Assembly: GCA_947396885.1 (NCBI GenBank)
Contig: OX377202.1
Span: forward strand, 21,142,001-21,206,000
DNA length: 64,000 bases
Source of the DNA: Heligmosomoides polygyrus polygyrus
Taxonomy: Eukaryota > Nematoda > Chromadorea > Rhabditida > Heligmosomidae
Reading direction: 5' to 3'
Positions 56,400 to 64,000 of this stretch are shown in pieces (position 1 is the first letter of the stretch; each line of letters opens with the position of its first letter). The translations under genes and the position numbers were made by a program. The notes below the pieces were generated by a model, which saw only the letters and a list, made by a program, of their open reading frames with translations, was not told the DNA's origin and made no database searches.

Positions 56400-57600
56400 C
56401 ATGTTGAGGTTCAAGGCCAATTTATGTATAGAGAAAATCAACAATTGATGACTCTGTGTGTGCCAAGAGTGGCTAACAAGGTGGACATCAATTTCCTGCT
56501 TAAAACGCGATCGTCATCTTAAGATGCTTGAAAATAGTAGGAGGCTTTGAAATGCTCTTTACATCATCAAACTCCTTAATCACTCTACCGGTTTAGTAAC
56601 CACCAATCGCGGGGAAATGTCAGCTTGGAAATAAAGGTCCACGTCGAAAATCTTCCTCTGAGTTAAGGAGTAAAACAAGATCAGCCCCACATTCGAGGCG
56701 TTACGATGAAAGAAAATGAAATCTCCCTGAATTAGACGGCATTAACGGTAAATTGCCTGTTGCATGAGTGACGTCAACGAAGATCTGCAAAGTACTAACG
56801 CCCGAGTACTTAGAAGAGGTAAATGGTGGATCGAGATGCGTTGGTTGTAATGTTAATGCGTTTGGTGAGGCGAATTTCCTTCAATTCATGACGAACCCAA
56901 AGATCCAGCTTGTTTACGTAACCAAGCTGTTGTAAGTTTAAATAAACGGTTGGGTACGATTCTCTAAAATTTCTTGAATTCTGATACACCTAATTTTTAA
57001 CGCCTTTGTTTTGTCGGCCTCAGTAGTGCCTGTACAACCACTATGTGGCGAACTTGCGAAAGCGAGAAAACCAACAGTGACATTGGCAATCCGCAATGCA
57101 GTGCTCATCATAAACATCACATACTTTCTTCAGAGCTAGCACCGAATTTTTGCCCTTTCAGAAGTGAAGCAATAAAGTGTGCTGGTAATGCTCTCTTTGA
57201 TTTTCCACGTTCAATTTTTTACGAACTTGTTTTCACATACTAACGCTTAGCTCTCGATAGAACATTGTCTAAAATTTAGCTTTTAAAATAGTATATAACA
57301 ATGAATTGAACAACCCAATAATTGAGATGTTGACGCTGCAACCGCCAAAAACCGATTGTGACATACCCCATTCAGGTTGGTCTATTAAGCTCCGAAGTGG
57401 TGTCGCAATCAGAACTGCCATCTAAGGGATGCGCCATAAATATGGTCACTCAATAAAAAGCAAATTACTCATGCGGAATCGATTACGAAACAACTTCATC
57501 AACAATTTACAAACAGTCTAGTTTAAAAGGAAAGTGGGTATCATTCAAAAAAGCCTCCTTTGGAACGAATGACAGTCTTCAGACGCCAAGGGTAGGCTCA
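56400..57600. other. Upstream flank of the membrane-protein gene
   Basis: No gene confirmed. A minus-strand open frame (57120-56938) starts with a signal-peptide-like MSTALRIANVTVGFLAFASS and could be a first exon (donor GTGTAT), but it is not phase-compatible with the ATG exon at 56331 and has no recognised family. Confidence 0.35.
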
Positions 57601-57659
57601 ATGGGGGCACGCAGGGTTGCTTGTGAAATTTCTTTCCATGCTTTGTCAGCCGTTGACCG

Positions 57660-57895
57660 CAAAAATACGCGGGTTTTGTCTGAAAGTCTTGACGATGTAG
57701 ACAGGGAGGAGATAGTTGTTCACAGAAGCCCTCATGCATCTTCTCTGAAGGTTTGGACTGGAGTTTGCTCCACACGATGGAGAGCATTGGTTTTTGTTGA
57801 AAAAGAAACAAAGATCAATACCGATATTTACATTTACGATATTTCGATGAAGTAGTTGCTTATATTACGATATTTCGATGAAGTAGTTGCCGTAT
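57660..57895 (+). pseudogene. Tc1-like transposase scrap
   Basis: Reads LKVWTGVCSTRWRALVFVE and KINTDIYIYDI, like the segment after the first catalytic Asp of Tc1-type transposases. It is followed by a 24-bp ACGATATTTCGATGAAGTAG unit present twice (57837 and 57869). Confidence 0.55.
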
Positions 57896-59904
57896 AAAAG
57901 CAGTGAATGGAGTAAGGTGGACTTTTCTACGGTGTGTTCTACTGTATTGTCAGCTACAGAATAAACCGTCCTTTCTACGGAACGTCTGCAGACACAACAA
58001 TTGGCGATCAGCCGGTCAGTGGAAAAAAATGGACTTGCAGCAAATGATGTCAATCCTAAAGGAAATCTCGGACGACCAAAGGAACCAAATGGAAGGACAA
58101 CTGCAAGAACAGAGGGTCTAGTAATGCGAATGGATCCATATGCTATTGGATCGCACAGAGGTTGGAGCAGGTCACAGAGTGGTACCAGAAGAAACTCCAA
58201 GTGTGATGGTCGCAATAAGTAACAGGATTGAGATATTTGTATTCGACGCTGACAGTGAGATGGCATTCTCCAGGTGGTACGCAAGATACAAGGACATTTC
58301 CGCAGTAGAAACAGCTCAACAAGCAACCAGGGTGAGGCTCCTTTGTCAAGAGCGTATAAGATAATGGGTATGATGAAACGGTGGAAATTCTGAGGAAATT
58401 GTTCGATTTCGAAACTCCCGAGTTCACCACAAAATACCAATACTAGAGAAGAATGACGCCGAGGACCACCGCAAACATACTGGTATAGTGAATAAATCTT
58501 GTGAAAATGCACAACTTCATGACCGACATGACTCGAATGCAGTCAATTGCTTGCTCTGGATATTTGGATTGAAGTCGCAAACAGAAGCTGAAATCTGACA
58601 AAGGCTCATATCGGTACTCGATAGAGAATACAGAGCAGGTCGAAAAACTTCTTTACATCAGTTGCACCAGGAATGCTAGAGTTTTCTATCACTCAAGGCG
58701 GATTGGGAGACTATCACCGGGAGATAAAGTTGTGGAGACAGCTTTGAAAGAAGAGCACAAGAGCTCCATTGGTTGCTGGAATTGTGAATGAAACCACTAC
58801 CCGTGGCAATTTTGTAAGAGACCGTCGTTTTGCAAAAACTGCAAAGTTAGTGGCCATCGAGTAACATTTTGTTATGTAGAAAGTTCGAAGAAAACAACCG
58901 AGCGTGCGAAGAGTTCACATAAGAATTATTGTCACATTGATAAAAGAAATCATGTCAAAAGCACTCCCAGAGAACATGTTCAGTTATTGAGGACTTCAAA
59001 TGCTTTCGCAAATGTTAACGCTGCGAGTATGCACATTGGTGCAATTGTAAAAGGTCATTCAACTGGATTTCTACTTGATACAGGATTAGACGTCACACTG
59101 TTAAACCAAAATATCTAGAACAATATGGGATCCCCGAAACTTGAGAAGACAAACGTCATTGTGAAAAATGCAAGTGGAGACATTATGACGGTCCAAGGAC
59201 AACTGGGTGCACTGTTGAAATGAAGAGCAAGAAAAGGCTACGCCTACCTAACGCCGTACAACTCGTTGAAGGGACATGAGTGGTCACAAAATAATGAAGA
59301 AATGATGCATTACATGAGTATGATGGTCGCAAAGGTCAATACGAAGATGAAGCGCAGTTTCGATGTAGAAGAGGAACTGAAGAAAACCTATCCTGAACTA
59401 TTCAGTGATGGTGTCGGACTCTGTACGAAAGAGAAAGCTGACCTTATCTTTCTGCCCAGTAGCCGTCCTGTTTTCTGTTCCAGTCGACCCGTCCCTCCAT
59501 GCCACATTAGAATCCTTTGAAAACGAGCTCAACTGTCTTCAAAAAATGGGATACAGTAACCCATGGCTAATGAGCTGCTCCATTTGTATGTATCAAGAAA
59601 CCTAATGGAAGCTGATTTTTCAACTGGACTCAACCATGCCCTACAGTCTCGATTATCCATTTCCCGTCCCCAAAGACATAACCGCATCATTGAATGGAAG
59701 AACCATATTTTCCCAATTAGATATCTTTGATGCATACCTACAAATAGAACTGTCTGAAAAATTCAAGGAGAACGTCATAATTAGCACACATGAACTCCAA
59801 CTGTTTACTTCCGGAGGAAATTTTCCGCATTTTGGGTAAACTCAAGGCATTTTGTGTTATGCCATATGATGGTTTTCCACAGATAATTCTCCAAAAATGT
59901 CGCG

Positions 59905-60081
59905 CTGCACTTTCGACACCTCTTGCATACATCTTTAATATAGCCGCCTAAGGTGAAGTGCCTTATTTGTGGAAGCAGGCTATTGTTACCGCTTTACCAA
60001 AAACTTCAGGAATCTGCAGTGTAGCCAATTTTAGACCTATTAGCCTTGCCATAGCCCCTGTTAAGGTTATGGAAAAATTGT
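59905..60081 (+). pseudogene. LINE reverse transcriptase scrap in the Ty3 relic
   Basis: Reads GEVPYLWKQAIVTALPKTSG and ANFRPISLAIAPVKVMEKLF, the RT block of a CR1-like LINE, then stops exactly where the inverted Ty3 segment begins. Confidence 0.8.
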
Positions 60082-62040
60082 TCATACGTAACTTCAAGCC
60101 ATATTTAGCGATTCTTTCAAACGGTGAAAATGATTCTTACTATGTTCCTCTTTGCTTGTTCCGCATATCAGAAATCATCGAGATATGTTGTAATTCCTTT
60201 CAATCCTGATACCATTTTGTTCATCACTTGTTGAAAAATTCCTGGCGCAATCTTGATTCCGAATGGCAAACGTTTGTACTGTAACAATCATTATTTATTT
60301 TTTGTTTATTTATAATTTACTCGCTTATAACTGCACTTCGAGTTCGCTCATAAAAAAGGGCAGGAAAGCAATCTTGCACAATTATAGTCGGCAGCGCTGA
60401 TCAACAGATAAAAACATAGAATTATTAAGCACTGCTGTTTCGTACTTTCACTATTGTGCTACCATTAGAAGCCCAAGTGGCAAAAGCCTAAGTAGTCAGT
60501 GATCATAAAACAATAAGAATAAGAGTACTATGTCTATCTTATTTATACTAATATAACTACATCAAGTAGAATGATTGTGGTGCATCCGTGCAAATCTCGG
60601 TTAGCCAACCAGTACAGCTGTGGCGCGATACCAAGGGAGTAAGGAAATCACTTTCGAGCATCTAAGAAGAAGGAAGCACCGAGGATCCGCTCTTAATTTG
60701 GTCATACCTAGGCCTCATTAGGCTTCCATTATCAATGCTGCTTCCACTGGAGCCGAATCGACCTAACCGAACTTGCAATAAAACACTGTTGGGAGGAAGA
60801 GACGTATACGATATTGTGTATCTGAAAAGACATTAATATTTTATAAAGAACAAGGTGAAGGGAAAAAAGGAAGATAGCATCCGATTTGGGGACTATGACC
60901 CACCCTAGTTCTGGAAGGAAACAAACATCAAAATGACACAGACTTATTAAATAAGGTTAAAAACAGGGAATCAGTCTTGGAACATGTATCGCTACGAAAA
61001 GAACCAATTGCTCCACCGGACACTAGTCAGCAGGACAAAAGAATGGCAGCATTAAATCAGTGGTTGACCATTCCTGGGAGGAAGATCCACCGGCTTACCA
61101 GAAAATAGCATGTTAAAAGCAATTTTCATTGAAATTGAAATTGCCCGAAAGGCAAGAGTCACCAACCTGTGTCTGAACACTGAGCTCGACTGGGTTTGGA
61201 AGACTTCAATGGGTAAGAGACAGAACCATGTAGAGCACCGGAAAAACACTATATAGAACAGCTTGTCTCTCCTAGCGCGCTAGATTCTACAGTAGGAGGC
61301 AGATAATCTATTTCGCCTTGAACAGGCCGAAAGACAATTAGGTTGGGTCAATTCGGCTCCAGTGGAAGCAGCATTAAAAATGGAAGCCTAACGACAGCCT
61401 AGTATGACCGAATTAAGACCGGACCCTCGGTGCTTCCTTCTCCTCAGCTGCTCGAAAGTGATCTCCTTATTCCTTTGGAATCGCGCCATAGCTATACTGA
61501 TTGACTAACCGAGATTTGCACGGATGCACCACAATCAAACTACTTGATGTAGTTATATTAGTATTAATAAAATAGACATAGTACTCTTATTCTCATTGTT
61601 TTATGATCACTGACTGCATAGGCTTTTGGTGCATGGGCTTCTAATGGTAGCACAATACTGAAAATACGAAACAGCAGTGCTTAATAATTCTGTTTTTAAT
61701 TTGTTGATGACTGCTGCCGACTATAATTGTGCAGGATTGCTTTCCTGCCCTTTTTTAAGAGCGACTTAAGGTGCAGTTATAAGCAGGTAAATAATAAATA
61801 AATAAATAAGTAAACAAATAAATAAATAAATGATTGTTCCAGTACAATCGTCCGCCATTCGGAATCAAGATTGCGCCAGGAATTTTTCAACAAGTGATGA
61901 ACAAAGTGTAGCAGGTTTGAAAGGAGTTACGACATATCTCGATGATTTACTGATATGCAGAACAAGCATAGAGGAACATAGTAAGAGTCTCTTTTCACTG
62001 TTTAAAAGAATCACTGAATATGGTTTCAAGTTACGTATGG
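60082..62040. repeat. About 690-bp inverted duplication of Ty3 RT plus insertion
   Basis: 60082-60770 is the inverse of 61341-62040, with a 570-bp unique centre. Both arms contain the Ty3 RT segment (PFGIKIAPGIFQQVMNK to FKLRM) and, within it, the same AAAT-tailed insertion (60284-60770 and 61341-61830). The right arm is collinear with the downstream YLDD segment, so the left arm is the duplicate. Identity is roughly 85 percent by eye. Confidence 0.88.
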
Positions 62041-63192
62041 ACAAATGCTTGTTTACGAAACCAGAAATTCGTTACCTTGGATTCATCATTAACAAGAATG
62101 GTAGGAGGCCAAATCCTCAAAAGATCGAAGCCATTAAGAACATGGTCTAGCAAAAAAAAATGGTACGCAATTACGCGCATTTTTGGGAATGTGACGTATT
62201 ATTCAACGTTCATACGACGTTCATCTATGAAGTTTCGTGGATCATTAGTTGCTGAAGAAAGATGTAAAGTGGAATTGGACGTCTGTGCAACAATATGCGT
62301 TTGAGAGGTTAAAACTGAGTTGTCTAGTAATCTCAAACTGGCCCACTATGATCCTAAGAAAAAATCGTTGTAGTCGCGGATTCATGTAAATATGGAGTTG
62401 GATGTGTGATTTTACACAGATTCTGAAAATCCAATAGCCCACGCTTTTCTTTCGCTTTCGGATGCAGAAAAAACTATCCTCAAATAGAGAAAAAATCTCT
62501 TGGATTGGTCTTCGCCGTGACGAAGGTTCACAAGTACATTATGGAAGGAGGTTCCTACTGTTAACAGATCACTAGCCGCTGCTAGTAAATTTTGGCGACA
62601 ATAAAGGAGTTCCAATTTAATCCGCGATTCGACTAATGAGATGGGTTACTACCCTACTCTGACACGATTTTGAAATTGAGTGTGTCAATACGACAAAGTT
62701 TGGTCAGGTCGACGGACCTCGAGGCTAATCCAGGGGTACCCCACCACAAAAGAAGATGTTGTGATAGCAACAATTGAAAGCTCAGAAAATGCATAAAACC
62801 TAGCCGCTAACTCACCAATATGTTGGCTTGTGTACAGAACAAGATCCAGTGCTAAGAAAAATCAAATGGTTGATCAAGTATGGAAAATGGCCCAAAAATG
62901 ACCCGATGTTGTTGCCATTTCAAGCAAAAAGAGAGACTATTTAGCTTGTTGGTGGACATCTCATGACTGGAAAAGAGTCATTATTCCAGAAAACTTGCAA
63001 AACATTGTGTTAGAGGATTTACACGTTGGTCAACCCTGTATTGTACGAATGCAGAAGATAGCCCGAAGTTATGTATTCTGGCCTAACCTCGACAAGTATT
63101 GTGAAACTACCTTGCAAAGCTGTGGCAGATGTCAGGAAAATACGAAAGGCCCCACAAAAGTAACATTAGACCCATGGTCAAATGCTGCATAT

Positions 63193-63195
63193 ATG

Positions 63196-63245
<50 letters not shown>

Positions 63246-64000
63246 TTATTACGGCCGTATAAAACAGTCGTAAGATAAATTATTGTAATGGATGCATGAG
63301 GAGTGAACCGCATTCACCACTACAACAACTCTTCTTCTTATTCTTCAGCGTTTGTCCCGCTTAGCAGCGGGGTCCGCTCTTCTGGTATGATGACGCCACT
63401 TCGCACGATCAAACGCTTGATCGGGGTGGATACCAGCTTCCTTTAAGTCCACGTGCAAAGTATCAAGCCAGCGTTGCCTAGGTCGTCCTTTAGGCCGTTT
63501 TCCGGGCACATCTATGTTGAGGCCAATCTTCCGAACGGTGTCGCCGTCCGCACGAAGAACATGGCCATACCACCGTAGGCGAGCTTCACGTAGCTTGTCA
63601 GCAATTGGAGCGACGCCAAACCTTTGACGTACGGAGACATTGCGAACATGATCCAAACGCGTGACACCAGCCGTCCAGCGCAGCATTTTCGTCTCCATCA
63701 CACTGAGGCGGCTCTCAACTTCCTTCGTTGCAGGCCAGCACTCAGCACCGTACATCGCTACTGGTCGGACGACGGTTCTGTAGATCTTTGATTTTAAGCG
63801 CTCCGGTATCTTTCTGTCGCACAGAACGCCTGTCATTGAGCGCCATTTGGACCACGCTGCGCTCACGCGTGAGTTCACCTCGCACGTCAGACTACCATCA
63901 GACGCAATTGCAGATCCAAGGTACTTGAAATGTGTCGCTCGTACGAGCGCAGTGCCATTGATCTCAATGGACCCAGTCTCGTTTACGTCTGTCGTCAAGT
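63193..64000 (-). pseudogene. RTE-type LINE 3' end, runs off the window
   Basis: Minus strand. An uninterrupted frame of at least 217 codons (63998-63345, open at the window edge) has the RTE C-terminal region: HFKYLGSAIASDGSLTCEVN, RISAAWSKW-like (SRVSAAWSKWRSMTGVLCD), YRTVVRPVAMYGAECW, METKMLRWTAGVTRLDHVRN, RLRWYGHVLRAD and GKRPKGRPRQRWLDTL. A 3' UTR and an ATT/TTA trinucleotide tail (63194-63245) follow, as usual in RTE elements. It is inserted in the integrase end of the Ty3 relic. The visible part is intact, so the element may be young; coding capacity of the rest is unknown. Confidence 0.92.

Larger units (their letters stand above)
57960..63185 (+). pseudogene. Ty3-type LTR retrotransposon relic
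   Basis: Plus strand, many stops and shifts, order intact: Gag (FSRWYARYKDISAVETAQQA near 58280), zinc knuckle CWNCE..HYPWQFCK then CKNCKVSGHRVTFC (58774-58878), aspartic protease LLDTGLDVTLLN (59071-59106), RT start LKKTYPELFSDGVG to SSRPVFCSSRPVP (59380-59500) and DFSTGLN-like, FSQLDIFDAYLQI near 59710, then an interruption (59905-61840), RT again from PFGIKIAPGIFQQVMNK and the catalytic TYLDDLLI (61930-61950) to RYLGFIINKNGRRPNPQKIE, RNase H near 62330-62560 (LAHYDPKK, KYGVGCVI, EKKSLGLVFAVTKVHKYIME) and the integrase zinc domain (LEDLHVGQP..RMQKIARSYVFWP..CGRCQ, 63010-63180). LTRs were not found. The 3' end is cut by the RTE insertion. Confidence 0.9.

Noticed and set aside
56938..57120. 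Signal-peptide-like first exon of a secreted protein
   Set aside because: Only one exon-like segment, no downstream exon in compatible phase found, and no recognised family.
58140..58430. Minus-strand open frames opposite the Ty3 gag region
   Set aside because: Shadows of the plus-strand Gag-like sequence without recognisable content.
1..64000. CRISPR arrays, operons, riboswitches, rRNA genes
   Set aside because: None seen; repeats present are eukaryotic transposon-derived and genes are intron-rich.

Overview
The window is nuclear DNA from a nematode, most likely a clade V strongylid (hookworm-like). The evidence is a nematode-type class H/I serpentine chemoreceptor, a SPE-39/VIPAS39 gene split into 15 small exons, TTTCAG-type splice acceptors, an apparent trans-splice acceptor 11 nt before a start codon, kilobase-scale introns, and a dense mixture of CR1-like and RTE LINEs, Penelope-like elements, a Ty3 relic, mariner relics, tRNA-derived SINEs and MITEs. 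There are no operons, CRISPR arrays or prokaryotic signals. One 200-N assembly gap lies at 52268-52467.

Three host genes could be assembled by hand from splice sites and phase. (1) 296-16834, minus strand: a complete spe-39/VIPAS39 homologue, 15 exons, 505 codons, all junctions in phase; its introns are full of MITEs, a LINE and foldback repeats. (2) 21663-31723, plus strand: a complete six-exon, 336-aa Srh/Sri-type chemoreceptor with an AATAAA signal; its introns carry SINEs, LINE fragments, an RTE fragment, a hAT-like MITE and two inverted-repeat elements. (3) 40603-56331, minus strand: a five-exon, 245-aa multi-pass membrane protein with a 6.2-kb intron and an 8.7-kb intron. A weaker three-exon plus-strand candidate (43830-44393) lies antisense inside the 6.2-kb intron of gene 3. 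A second chemoreceptor exon survives as a fragment and has been duplicated as an inverted repeat (33690-33933).

Layout. 0.3-17 kb: spe-39 with MITE-rich introns. 17-21.6 kb: CpG-rich 5' flank, a 9-bp minisatellite inside a terminal-inverted-repeat element, SINE and mariner relics. 21.6-31.8 kb: chemoreceptor. 31.8-40.5 kb: chemoreceptor exon fragment, two mariner relics and a nearly full-length CR1-like LINE. 40.5-56.4 kb: gene 3, its nested antisense gene, a LINE relic, a SINE with target-site duplication, head-to-head Penelope-like elements with a nested insertion and a hammerhead-like motif, the assembly gap, a 680-bp tandem repeat, a hAT-like MITE and a mariner relic. 57-63.2 kb: a decayed Ty3-type retrotransposon carrying a large inverted duplication. 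63.2-64 kb: the 3' end of an RTE LINE running off the window.

I did not find a wholly new system. The most informative points are the exon-level reconstruction of spe-39, the hammerhead-like motif in a Penelope-like element, a long inverted-repeat transposon that still encodes a transposase motif at its centre, and a tRNA-derived SINE family with clear target-site duplications.
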